A DNA stretch of 64,000 bases from Takakia lepidozioides (taxonomy: Eukaryota; Streptophyta; Takakiopsida; Takakiales; Takakiaceae), in NCBI GenBank assembly GCA_030704615.1, contig CM060734.1, positions 48,378,042 to 48,442,041 on the forward strand. Reading direction: 5' to 3'. Under the pieces are notes generated by a model, which had not been told where the DNA came from, did no database searches, and worked only from the letters and a program-made list of their open reading frames with translations. A program made the translations under genes and the position numbers. Each line of letters starts with the position of its first letter. Position 1 is the first letter of the stretch. Of the stretch, positions 53,791-64,000 are shown piece by piece.

Positions 53791-56085
53791 AACCCATTTT
53801 TTTTTCATTGTTGCCCCCTCTCTCCCTCTGTCTCCCTCCTCAGAACCGGCCGGTTGCATCAATGTTTTTCATGATTTTCCATCTATACCAGATGGACTCT
53901 AAAAGGTGTTTTCACCCGACTTGTAAAGGTCTTCTATCCATACCGGAAGAATCACCTGGGTGGACACTAAAGTACCTTTTAAAAGACTTATAATTTTTCA
54001 TTCCTCTTTTATTGACTTTCATCTATATCAGATGGGTCACCAGAGAATGAGGAATTACCTCCATAAGGGTTATGACACTGGCATCCTATCTATAATTTTT
54101 CCATCCATGCCGGATGAAAAATACCAGGATGAATTCGTTTTATTTCCCCTTTTACGCTTTTTTTCCGTAGTGGATGAGGCTTTCTCTTAAGGGATGACGA
54201 ATTACCTGTTAGGATGAAAAACCGCTACCCTAGATGATTGATACTAATTATCATCCTGCTGATGGACCATCCAAACAAATGAACCTATTTATTTTTTCAT
54301 CTGGACCAGATGAAAAAATCAGCTTATGATGGCCATGGAGATTTTTCTAATTACCCTTAATTATTGCTAGTTAAGGAGTGAAACCCTAACTCCTACCCTA
54401 TAAACCTAGCTAACGGATGACATCCGTCAGTAAGAGAAAGGGTATCGATTATTCATCCTATGGATGAAAAATCGGGCTCTGCCCTAGGGTGTCTCTCCCG
54501 CTGTCAGCTGCATTTCTCGTGCTGCTGAGCTCGCGAGTTATGGCGTCTGAGCCCTGCTACTACCCTGTCTGCTGCTTCATGCCGGACGAGCTCCTGGGGA
54601 TGCACAATGGCGGCGTCTGGTCTCTTATCACAGGCGGGAGAACCTGTTGTGATGGCATCACCCCTTTCCCTCCTCTGGCTTTTATGTTTTGCAGCGGCGC
54701 TTTGGTGGGGAAGTATATCGCTCCCTCTCCCTTCTTAGACATAGCATTTGTATGCTTCGCTTCTCCTTTGTTGTGCTGGAGGTGGCGTGTTGGTGGCGAT
54801 GGCGCAGTGTTACCTTCCCCAATCGCTCAAGGTGTTTTTGGCGATTAGGGTTCCTTTTACTTCATATCTTGTTCTCTTGTCTCTTGGGGTTCTTAATTGA
54901 CATCGATAACAAGTGTAGGGGTCTGTGATTCACCTGGGGTTCCACAATCCTCACTAACCCATTGGTTTTTGTGGGGGCTTGTGATGGGACCAGGTGAGGA
55001 TCCCTACCTACTTTGAATTCTCTTGAGCTTGCAGATGAGGATATGTGCAAAAGGAACTTGCTGCTGCCTGCAGCCCCGATTTCGGCCCGCTTGCTCCCGG
55101 TTTGACATGACAATGCTTGCTTTTGACTTATCTTTTTGCTGCTGCCGATGGAGCACTTTGGCCTGGCAGCCTTGTCTCATGCAGCACTGCATGTGAATCC
55201 TTGTCTTGAGTCTTTGACAGCTTTGCCTTGTGGATTTTTAGACTTGGTTCCCCTTCTTTTTGGCCTTAAAAGAGGATTGATGGTGTAAGGGACAAGTCAT
55301 AAATGGTTGTTTTGCTATAAGGATGAGGAGCCCTGAGTTTTGTTAAAGAAGACAGCCTGATAGGCAGTGACAGGCCGTTTTCAGACCTGATTTTGTTGTG
55401 GAATGGAGCATAGTGAGGTTCTATTTGCAAAACATGGCATTAGCCTCCTGTGATACAGTGACGGTAAGCTCTAAAGGACTCTGGCCTGCCATTTGAACAG
55501 CCACCTGATTTATCTTGGCCAAGTGGGCTTGGTCTTGGCCAGATCCATTTCTTTCATGCAAGAGTCCTATTCCTGAATATATACTGAAGGCTTTGCAAGA
55601 TTACATTTGGCCAAATGTGAAGCTGTAATATGGCCTACCTTGCCCAAGAAGTGTACTTGGTGGCAGGCCATGTGAACACTCACTGAATGTTTGCAAGGCA
55701 GACTGACTTTGCATAATGCTTGTCTTGGATCACTCAAGGTACTTGTGTGTGCATATCTTGGATCTGATGCAAGATACTCTTATATGCCCATGATATATTG
55801 CATGGTGCTAACTATGGATGATGTAATCTGAGGCTGCAATCTGACTTATATTGTGCATAAGGGTCATACATGACATGAATATGATTATGAACATACCCGC
55901 TGTTTATCATGATGAATGGGTGGCGTCACTTGGTGTGTTATGACAAGACTGGAAATGGTAGATGGTGCCCAGTCATGGGGCTGTTTATGTCTTTAATTGA
56001 CAATGACCCTAGTTGGTCTTGTCCATGTCTTGACATGACATGAATATCTTCCCACTCTCTCCCTCTCTTATTAACTTTTTCTACC
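53791..56085 (+). mobile_element. non-coding repeat element, copy 1
   Basis: Begins with a pyrimidine tract (TTCATTGTTGCCCCCTCTC) and ends CATGTCTTGACATGACATGA then ATCTTCCC..CTCTCTCC. The first ~700 bp are dense in the palindrome CATCYNNNCCRGATG. A middle part around 54480-55110 resembles 58700-59280 (for example GCGGCGCTTT, GGGAAGTAT, CCTCACTAAC, GATTTTTGGG-like words). Frames such as 54489-54848 are not conserved between copies, so I call it non-coding. Confidence 0.6.
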
Positions 56086-56163
56086 CCCTCTTTCCCTCTG
56101 TGGTTTTTTTTTTGTGAGCAGCACGAAAGAGAGGGAAGATATTCATGTCATGTCAAGACATAG
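56024..56163. repeat. tail-to-tail palindrome of element ends
   Basis: GTCTTGACATGACATGAATA and ATCTTCCC on the left mirror GGGAAGAT and TATTCATGTCATGTCAAGAC on the right, with about 60 bp between. The inverted match is nearly perfect over about 35 bp. This is the junction of copy 1 and copy 2. Confidence 0.8.
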
Positions 56164-58237
56164 ACAAGAAGACTTAGTAAAAGTCATTGTCAAGAAAAAT
56201 GACATAGCAGCCTCATTACAAGGCATTAATCCCAAAAAATAGATCCTTAAATTACAAGGTATCCTTATATCATCATGTTAACACTTCCCCTCCATAAATA
56301 GTTCATCTTAAATAAAAGAGACTGGATTTCAAAGTTCTTGAATCATAGGGTGGGAGGGTGGGGTCTTCTAAAAAACAAACACATAGCATGAGCATGTAGG
56401 GTTCTGAAGAATATATGCACGTTTGCATACAGTCAATCAATCAAAGTCTGAACCAATTTATTTAAAACATACTTAATTTTAAATAAGAGTTGTACGTGTT
56501 CCAGTGGCTTACAACAACCAAACAGAGGGCAAATGTTGTGATGATCATACAAAAAACCCGTAAGTCATTACCATGTCACATTCCCAATCTCTGGGGGGAG
56601 CTTAAGAATACATTTCGTAATAAAAAAAAAGCCCTTTAAAAATACTGGCTTGGTAATTCTTGGGTTCAAATAGCTTAAACAAGTATGTTGTAAGCTCAAC
56701 AGGTCTTTGAGAAAACCATTCCAGCAGGCCTAAGAGTGAGAGCTTTGATGAAAACAATTCCCCTTTAAAGGACTTGTAAGTTCCTAAAAGCACAAGCTGA
56801 ACTGATTGTACTTCCATAAGTAGATGCAGGGCTATGGTATGTATCCCAGGGCCTTATCCAGTCACTTTGCCAAGTTTTAGAGAGATCCTAAAAAATACCA
56901 GTCTGTAATCAGGTTATAATCTCCATGGGGGAGCCTGAAAGAATGTATGTGTTCTTAAAAAGGCTTACCCAATGCCTTACTTAAATACATTCTAAACTGG
57001 TGAGGCATAAACAACACTGTCTGACTCTCCAAAAGGCCAGAAAATAGGTCTGGAAAAATGCATCCAATGTCACACTTGCACCACCAAACCCTTCTCATCA
57101 CAACAGCCCGAACCTTCACAATAAGGTCTGATTTCTAGGAGGCCCAGCCCATTTACTTCCCTGACTTAACAGATTTGGTTACCAAGAACCAGAAATCAAA
57201 GTAAAGGTTTAAGGCATATCCCCCTTGAAGCAGCTTTGAAGCAGAAAATTGCAACAACGGCAGCTTGCAACATATATTATCCCTCCTGCAGTAACCAGAT
57301 CATCTGCAAGCCAAAGAGTTCATGCCAAGTGAAATCCCTCACCTGCGCCCGTCCCAAAAACAAACAAAAAAAATGTTTTGTGCGTTAGTGAGGATGCGCG
57401 AGGTGAATTACAAGATTTCACAGTTGCTATCCATGTCAGGTATGAGCCATAAAGCATGCAAAGATCACAGAACCAGCAGAAGAAAGCATAGATGTGACAC
57501 CACAAAGAACCTCAATCTTTTGTGGAGTAGGACGCTGCAGTGTTCATCATCTGAATTTGAACGAGCACAACAGAATGCAACGGAGGAGAGTTGAGGACAA
57601 GTTGTATCTTGTAATACAGGCCGCTTCCCCACCTCCATAACCGCCGCTGCTTCATCAATGAGGGAAAAACGTAGGCAGACACAACAGTATGTCATTTGCC
57701 ATCGCGGGAGATGAAAGTGTCTGCCGTCATCGCGCGTTCAAAAAACAAGAACACACCTGTTCGGATCTTGCTGCTCGGGCATTCAGCCGCCATCGAGCAT
57801 TCGTCCGCCATCGCCCTCTTCCAGAGAAAAAAACACGCACGATATCGTGCTGTGTCTAGGGCAGAGAGACACTTAAAGGAAAACCACCCGCGATTTCATC
57901 CACCATCCGGTATGGATGGTATCAGACCAGGATGAAAAATGGGCATTCAATAGGTTTAAATCAAAGGAGCATAAACCTACAATGCATTGAAATGCATATC
58001 TGCCTATAAATCATCCAGTTATGGTTATAACAGAAATTTCATCCAATATGGATGAAACCTTAAAAATTGGGATTAAAAATATATAGTATTTCCAAAATAA
58101 GTATTATGGAAAAAAAAATTGATAATCCCAAACAAGTAGTTGGAGAGAGGGAGAGAGAGGGAGAGAGAGGGACAAAGAGAGGGAGTGAGAGGGAGAGATC
58201 AGGAAACAAAAAGAAAAAGAGGAAGGGGGGGGGGGGG
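56090..58237 (-). mobile_element. non-coding repeat element, copy 2 (inverted)
   Basis: Reverse-oriented relative of copies 1 and 3. Starting from the tail-to-tail junction near 56087, the complement of CTTGACATGACATGAATATC is at 56138-56157. CCTCACCTGCGCCCGTCCCAAAAAC at about 57340 is the complement of the copy 3 word at 59190-59215. CATCC/GGATG palindromes lie at 57890-58060. It ends in the GGGAGA/poly-G end near 58225. Confidence 0.55.
58140..58200. repeat. GGGAGA microsatellite
   Basis: Repeated GGGAGAGA units at the outer end of copy 2; the complementary CCCTCTCT units begin copy 3 at about 58318. Confidence 0.85.
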
Positions 58238-58271
58238 AGTGACTGAGTAGCCCCCACCCCCCCCCCCCCCC
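58225..58271. repeat. poly-G / AGTGACTGAGTAG / poly-C junction
   Basis: Thirteen G, AGTGACTGAGTAG, then a C run interrupted by one A. The same word follows the poly-G at 52891-52903 (AGTGACTGAGCAG). This is the head-to-head junction of copy 2 and copy 3. Confidence 0.85.
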
Positions 58272-60390
58272 ACCTTTTTGTTTTTTCATTGTTGCCCCCT
58301 CTCTTCCTCTGTCTTCCCTCTCTCCCTCTCTCCCTCTCCCTCTATAACTCTTTGGATTTCATCTGGCCTTAACCTTTTGATGTTATTTAGTTTTTCGTCC
58401 CAACCTTTTTCATCCAAATCTGGATGATATTATTATAGGATGATGAAACTTAATGTACAGAAAGCTTGGTTTACCATCTATTTCTTTCATCTAAACTGGA
58501 TGAACTACATGAATAATGGTTACCTATTTTAAAATCCAATAGATAATAAAACTACCATCATAAATGATGGCAGTTATTAAACCTAAGCCTATACCATAAT
58601 CCTAAAAGATACCTTTTTATTGGATGTCATCCATTGACAAAGTGCTTGTCTTGATAAAATGTGATTTTTCATCCTGGATTTTCCTAAGCAGGCCGACACA
58701 TTTCGCAGCACTGAACTCGTGCTTCAGTGAACCTTGATGATGCGCCATGTAAACCTGCTCCCCTGCTGCTACATGGTACTCGTGATGGCTGGCTCTTGGG
58801 ATGCGCATTGGCGGTTAGGCAGATTCCTCTCTGGCAGCCGACAAAGCGATGATCGCTTTGCTCAGAAACTCATGGTTCTTTATTTTGCAACGGCGCTTTT
58901 ACTCCTCGTTGGGAAGTATTCTATCCCTATTTATCTACAGATTACATGTTGCTCTCTTTTTGTATGAGCTATTCTCTATCTGTGAACGCTTCTACTTTGA
59001 TTGCGTTCTATTGGAGACGATCTGTTGGACGCCATGGCGCAGGGCATACCACAAAAACTCAAGGTTTTTTAAGTTTACCCTTGCTTGAATTGTGATCTAT
59101 ACATGCTTTAGAATTCAACACTGACATGGATAGCAACTGTGACGACCTGCCACTCACCTGCTGCATCCTCACTAACACACATCGCTATGTGGTGGTTTTT
59201 GGGACGGGCACAAGTGAGGGTCTTCACTTGTCTTGATTTCTTGAAGCTTGTAGTTCCTACTCTTGCAAATATGGGTGCTGTTGTTGCCTGCTGCTGAGCC
59301 TCTTGCTGCTTCAAAACTGCCAGCATATGGATGTTGACCTGCTTCAACCTGGCTCCAATGAGGAGCTACTTCTGCTCCTTACCTTTATTTTGGTTTCTTG
59401 CAACCATATCTACATGGCAGGAGGTAGGGCAGACATGAGACTTTATGGAATACAAATCTACCATTTCATTTACTGGTTCTTTTCCATGTCTCAATGCGGA
59501 TATAAAGTAGCAGTTAGTACCTTGGCTGCACTGAAATTCGACTCTAGAATTAAACCTCTTGGCTTGTTCTTATGACGGATTGTTGTGCCTTAGTAGACAA
59601 TACACATTCTGCTAGGCCTCTATTTCACTTTGATTTCATAAGCTGAACTGCAACAGGGTTTTGAATCCTTTCTACCCTGGCAGAGCTGTTTGTAAGGCCC
59701 TGGAATACCACTCCAGACTTGTAACTACTTAGAAAGACTTGGCCCTTGTTTTTTAATCCTATTTTTGAATCCTGCTTATGCCTTATGTCTTGTAAAACAG
59801 ACATTGTGATTATCTATAGACTACCATGCATCACCTTGTTGGGCTCTTTTTAGACTACAAACTGTCTTCTAGAAAACCCCAAGTGATCTTTTGGGACAAA
59901 AACTGGTAAGCTCTATATGGTCTCTTAACCTACTCCATATACTGTTCTTGCTGCATCTCTACTAGCATGCAATTGATAGAAATACCAGATCCAGATTTAC
60001 CAGTATGGGTGGGCTGGAATATGCTTAAGACATATATGTCTTGTTGTTTCAATTTCAATTTAAAGTACTATGTGCTTGACTTTGGAGACTTATCTCCAGA
60101 CCGGCGATCTAGTTATTGAAATGAGATTACAATCTGCATAGTATGGTGATGAATGTTTTATGTCAACCCATGGTACTTTCAGGATATGAATGACCAGGAA
60201 TCCCGCCCTCACCCTGTTTTTTCAGATACCCTGAAAAGCAACGAGATATTCAAATGAGATGGTAAAAGGGGTTGTTAGATGGTGCCCTGTAAAGGGCTGC
60301 ATTGTCTTTCAATGACAATGACCTTAGTGGTCTTGTCCATGTCTTGACATGACATGTATATCTTCCCTCTCCCTCTTTTTTTTTAACTTT
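58272..60390 (+). mobile_element. non-coding repeat element, copy 3
   Basis: Same orientation as copy 1. It starts CATTGTTGCCCCCTCTC, has CATC..GGATG palindromes at 58360-58700 and ends TGTCTTGACATGACATG and ATCTTCCCTCTCCCTC at 60330-60380. Copies 1 and 3 share the internal word order with much divergence. No transposase frame is seen. Confidence 0.6.
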
Positions 60391-60429
60391 TTCTGCAGAG
60401 GGGTCAATTGTCTTCAGGAGGCAGCAACA

Positions 60430-61635
60430 TGGCTGGCCTCATTAGTGCAGTCCAGTGGGGTTGCCAATGAGGGAGAGCACGTGGTGTTCATGAAGGACCC
60501 GAACACCAAAGGTAAGAAGAAGAGGCCTCAATTGTCGTGGTCCCTTCGCTCTAGCACACGTATCGCAAGATTTTATAAATTCTTTCGCGAGTTTCCACAT
60601 CTGCGGCCACCAATAGTCCCTGGATATCAATTCCATTGTTTTGTTGAAGCTGAAATGTCCTGCAGCCGGAAGGAAGATCATGATGATGAAGAATTCGTAG
60701 TCGTGTAGGTCCTGGAAGTACGTAGAGAAGTCCCTTGAAATAAAGTAAGCCATCTTTGAATTTGAAGTCGTTTGTAACATGTGGGTTGTCTCGAGGTCGA
60801 TTTAGTTGACTACGGAGTGTCGTAGGAAATTGGTCGCTCTTCAGTCTTTCTTGAATCTCCTTTATGATCTCTGCATCGTCATAGGTGGACATGGATAACA
60901 TATTCAATTGGAGATTTGCTGGTTTCAAGATGATGGATTTCTGTTGGTCAAAAGCTGCATCCCCTTCTTTTGACGCAAGATACGATCATCGAGAAAGAGC
61001 ATATAGTTTTCTTTGAAGATGTCCGGGACGGTAGGTAATAACAAAATTAAACCTTGCTAGTGACATACTCCATCTCGCTTGACGTCGATTCAACACACGA
61101 GCACTCATAAAATACTCGAGGTTTTTGTGATCGGTATGGACGGTGATCTGATGTTTAGCTCCCTCCAATAGATGACGTCACTCCTCAAAAGCATCGATAA
61201 TTGCTAGAAGTTCATTGTCATGGATTTCATAATTGATCTCCGCAGCGGAAAATTTGCGAGAACGAAAACCAATAGGGTGGAGTTGGCCATCTATACCGTA
61301 TTGAGAGAGTACCGCGCCAAGTGCAAAGTCTGATGCATCTGCTTCCAAAAAGAATGGTTTAGATAGGTCTGCATGTACCAGTATTGGAGCCGTTGTAAAT
61401 GCCTGCTTCAGCCTTTCAAATGTTTGGTCAGCCTTCTCATCCCATACAAATTTGTCTTTCCTTGTGAGTCGTGTCAATGGTGCAGCAATTTTGGAGTAGT
61501 CCTTGATGAAGATTCTATAAAAATTTGTAAATCCCAGAAAATATTGTACATCTCGGACCGAAGTTGGTTTAATTCACTCGATGACGGTTTGTGTTTTCTT
61601 GTGATCCATAAAGACGCATTTGTCGGAAAGCCTTC
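60430..61635 (-). pseudogene. Ty3/gypsy pol fragment: RT end, RNase H, integrase start
   Basis: From right to left: the end of RT (DKCVF, FLGFTNFYRIFIKDYSKIAAPL at about 61600-61470); RNase H at 61477-61178 (FVWDEKADQTFERLKQAF, FLEADASDFALGAVLSQ, YEIHDNELLAII); then 61168-60986 ([26 protein letters not shown]); then 60928-60442 with an integrase zinc-binding region in two frames (LHHHDLPSG, YWWPQMWKLAKEFIKSC, CARAKG). At least three frame breaks or stops separate the parts. It lacks integrase core and LTRs, and is an old fragment of a different gypsy lineage from the two larger elements. Confidence 0.85.
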
Positions 61636-61639
61636 GGGA

Positions 61640-62775
61640 CACGCCATTGCTGCGAAGAGGCCAACATCTGGAAGGAGATGTTCATACCCGTCCAGTGAGA
61701 CGAAGACTTGACGAGGCACCTGGCGGAGAAGAGGATTCATGGCGAGCTGACAAGAATATTCGCACGCTCCCTCGTGGTCCGGTGATGTTGCCCGAGGAGG
61801 TCTCGTCGAGCACCGCAAGTCCTGCACGTTCAAGATCGTCATCTCCTTTGAGCACAGGGCGCGTGCCCCGGCAACATAACGAGCCATCTGTAGTAAAGCA
61901 GTACAACATTCCCATTGTGGAGACAAGAGTATCAGAGTCACAGTGGAGAATTGCGAGGACATTGCCGACATTTCGAGGGAAGTGTTGCGCCATCCGGGTG
62001 GATACGAGAGCACGCTGTGGTGAGATGATTCGGAGGAACCCACACGGTGCTGTACCTGCACCTTGTTTCAGCGCAGATTTTTGACTCCCACATTTGCTCA
62101 CGCCACAACGCAGACATTTTGGTTCTGTAGGCACGATATAATGACCTGTGTATTTGGCAAGCCCAAGTACGGGATTCAGGGAATGCCGGAGCCTCCGGGC
62201 GTCTGGCCTGTTGCACCGGGTTGCAGCCTCTCTCAGAATGAGGCGGATGCTCTATCTGCAGCAGGATTTCGAATGGTGCAACGCATAGACATCCCGACCC
62301 ACGCATTTCCGGTTCCTCAGACCCAGCCATTGCAGACTGCTCGGTCCAGTAGAGACGGATTGGACAATTCTGCACATCCCACAATGCGATTCGGAAGAGT
62401 GAAGAGACGACACCCTCCCAACAAGTTGAATGAGACTCGGATTGCCAATGCTCTTGGGATGACTTGCACTATTCAGAGCTCCGTGGACGTACCCCCACCC
62501 GGCCTTGGGCGTGTGTATCGGATGGCAACGGCCGGTCGGCTGTACGCGACGATGTATACACAATTACGATTGGAGTGGAGCCGACTTGCAATTGTACGGA
62601 CTTCTCGTTGATGGAAGCAAAGAAGGGTTCCAAGTATTATCCGTGCAAGCATCTGTATTACATTTACCTGAAGAGGTTTAGGATGAACGTGACTATTGAT
62701 GACTTTATTCATGCACCGGCGTTGAGCGTGAACGAGCTGCACAAACTCCTCCTTAGGGATTCCAGAAATCATTAA
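61640..62775 (+). pseudogene. SWIM zinc-finger protein fragment
   Basis: Frames at 61620-62084, 62063-62611 and 62464-62775 follow one another. The last encodes VYTITIGVEPTCNCTDFSLM and YYPCKHLYYIYLKRF: a SWIM finger (CxC-x16-CxH, Cys42, Cys44, Cys61, His63 of that frame) followed by a helix ending LSVNELHKLLL. This matches the ZSWIM/RING-type or transposase-associated SWIM arrangement. The upstream frame supplies a matching lead (LGRVYRMATAGRLY), one base out of frame near 62548. A Cys-rich stretch (CCAIRVDTRARCGEM) near 61985 and a TTCTGTAG acceptor-like site near 62130 suggest exons. Host gene or transposon gene cannot be decided. Confidence 0.5.
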
Positions 62776-62929
62776 TGGGGCAAAGGGAATCCTCCATATG
62801 GATATTTTCAATTGCATTTTGTTGTATCAGACTTTTTTTTGCAGTGTAATGAAATGCACCCCAAAACTCCTGGAATGAGGCAATATTCCATTCAAACTGA
62901 GATCCAACAGAAGCAGTTGTGGGGCCATT
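62776..62929. other. no gene seen
   Basis: Short spacer between the SWIM fragment and the satellite array. Confidence 0.5.
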
Positions 62930-63165
62930 TCTGGAAAAATGGCGCCGAATTTCTCTTTTTTGGGCCGAAAACTGGCTAAGTCCCAACATGCACTAGTACC
63001 TGTGTCTGGGAAAATGGCGTCGAATTTCTCTTTTTTGGGCCAAAAACTGGCTAAGTCCCAACATGCACTGGTACAGTGTCTGGAAAAATGGCGCCGAATT
63101 TCCCTATTTTGCGCCAAAAACTGGCTAAGTCCAAACATGCACTGGAAAAATGACGCCAAATTACC
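62930..63165. repeat. 75-bp satellite, about 3.5 copies
   Basis: GGCGCCGAATTTC starts at 62941 and recurs at 63016 (GGCGTCG), 63090 and, shortened, 63152. Each unit continues TTTTTTGGGC, AAAACTGGCTAAGTC and AACATGCACT. Spacings are 75, 74 and 62 bp. Confidence 0.88.
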
Positions 63166-63169
63166 TGTC

Positions 63170-63300
63170 ATGAGGGGACCTATAGCCGCGGAATTCGGCA
63201 CCATTTTTCGCTAGAGAGACCTATTACCGTGAAATACGTCGCCGTTTTTTCAGGTTACGGACCCTATTACCGCGAAATTCGGCGTCATATTTGCACATGT
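63170..63300. repeat. short repeat with the same core inverted
   Basis: Three units of about 50-55 bp: CCGCGGAATTCGGCACCATT, CCGTGAAATACGTCGCCG and CCGCGAAATTCGGCGTCAT, each preceded by ACCTAT or ACCCTAT. The core GAAATTCGGCGCCAT is the reverse complement of the core of the neighbouring 75-bp units. Confidence 0.75.
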
Positions 63301-63578
63301 CGCTGGGAATTGGCATGAGCGGAAGACGAAATATCATGAGCACAACTGTCAAAACTGCAATTTTTCCTTCAAGGGGCCGAATAATATATTTGTTTTTCCT
63401 GACACATTGCATTAAATTATTGTTTTTTTTTATTGTTTTTTATTTTCAAAATTTGTACTTCTGCTCATGAAAACCGATTGTCTTACTACTCTGCTCATGC
63501 CGCTCATGCCGCTCATGCTCATGAAATAGCAAACCTCACAGTTTGGCGAGACTGAAGTTTGTTCCTTAGTTAGTTAAG

Positions 63579-64000
63579 ATGGAAGACACAATTGCGGAAA
63601 TGGTCGTCACATTGCAGAGTCTTCAGCTCCAGATGCAGAACTTCGTACCTCTACCGCCCAATTACAAGCTGATCAGTCTCAAGATCTTGGCAATGCTCTC
63701 CACAATTTACAACAACAAATTTCAGAGTTAAAGGAGTCGAACAAAGGATCTTCAATCATACGAGTCTCTACTGCAACAACTCCTACTGCAACGGTTCCTC
63801 TTCAACAAATTACGAGAGAACCAAAGATCAGCATGCCCGAGAAATTTAATAGGACAGGATCAAGATTTCGCGGTTTTGTTTAACAAATACGAGTGTTCCT
63901 ATGACTACATCCACAACGCTACCCCGATGAAGGTATTCAAGTGGGATTCGTGGGCACCTTTCTATCAGGCACTGCTCTATCTTGGTTTGCACTGCTATTA
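63579..64000 (+). pseudogene. Ty3/gypsy gag, 5' part, runs off the window
   Basis: Starts MEDTIAEMVVTLQSLQLQMQ, a coiled-coil gag N-terminus. After a frame change near 63640 it continues LQADQSQDLGNALHNLQQQ, TREPKISMPEKFNRTG and, after a stop near 63880 and a further change, a YPDEGIQVGFVGTFLSG and ALSWF block, which is the conserved gag core. The remainder lies beyond 64000. Three breaks in 420 bp suggest an old copy. It could pair with the pol fragment at 60430-61635 by lineage, but that one is on the opposite strand. Confidence 0.7.

Noticed and set aside
54489-54848. 119-aa frame with a hydrophobic start, possible secreted protein
   Set aside because: It lies inside copy 1 of a non-coding repeat and is not conserved as a frame in copies 2 and 3.
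57320-57595. Short frames between 56600 and 57935 on both strands
   Set aside because: All fall in the inverted non-coding element copy and have no counterpart in the other copies.

Overview
The window looks like repeat-rich nuclear DNA of a streptophyte plant. The evidence is a five-exon GDSL esterase/lipase gene with plant-type GT-AG introns, a plant L1-type LINE with a zf-RVT tail, Ty1/copia and Ty3/gypsy LTR retrotransposons (one with the classic TGGTATCAGAGC primer site), and a TNP2 (CACTA-type) transposase with DUF4218/DUF4216-like parts. I cannot name the species. A large seed-free plant or charophyte genome is my guess, mainly because a cytosine methyltransferase carried by a gypsy element has been reported from charophytes. 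I saw no rRNA, tRNA gene, CRISPR array or bacterial operon.

Layout. 1-11 kb: a GDSL gene (minus strand, 5038-7624, complete 393-aa model) lies in the 4.5-kb loop of a near-perfect 2.57-kb inverted repeat (1326-3903 and 8414-10980); the right arm runs into a 5'-truncated LINE. 12-14 kb: a 1,281-bp terminal-inverted-repeat element with an 8-bp target duplication and a second, hAT-like TIR pair nested inside. 14.3-35.3 kb: a second GDSL copy (exons 2-5 open, exon 1 decayed) and the 5' end of a third. Exon 1 of the third copy is split by two LTR retrotransposons: a decayed Copia (17134-21422, TSD CCTAT, straddling the splice donor) and a young 13.4-kb Gypsy (21629-35067, TSD GCCGT). 35.5-43.4 kb: a 3'-truncated Gypsy on the minus strand whose single long frame runs gag - protease - DNA C5-cytosine methyltransferase - reverse transcriptase - RNase H. 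43.4-52.2 kb: minus-strand DNA-transposon genes (TNP2 transposase, a SET-domain protein gene, a conserved-looking unknown) and a GC-rich CGACG-repeat zone. 51.3-53.8 kb: fragments of a second kind of LINE in both orientations. 53.8-60.4 kb: three copies of a non-coding element in alternating orientation, joined at poly-G/poly-C hairpins and a tail-to-tail palindrome. 60.4-64 kb: a Gypsy pol fragment, a SWIM zinc-finger fragment, short satellites and the start of another Gypsy gag.

How it fits together. The only gene here that looks like an intact host gene is the GDSL gene; the rest is layered mobile DNA. The most interesting content is in the mobile elements. One encodes a methyltransferase with motifs I, IV, VI, VIII and X. 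Its roughly 5.4-kb frame is broken only by in-frame stops, each one C-to-T step from CGA or CAG, as expected from deamination at methylated CG/CHG sites. A SET-domain gene sits beside the transposase about 10 kb away. The young Gypsy carries an unusual leader ORF that crosses the LTR/primer-site boundary and two extra sense ORFs after integrase that overlap as ATGA.
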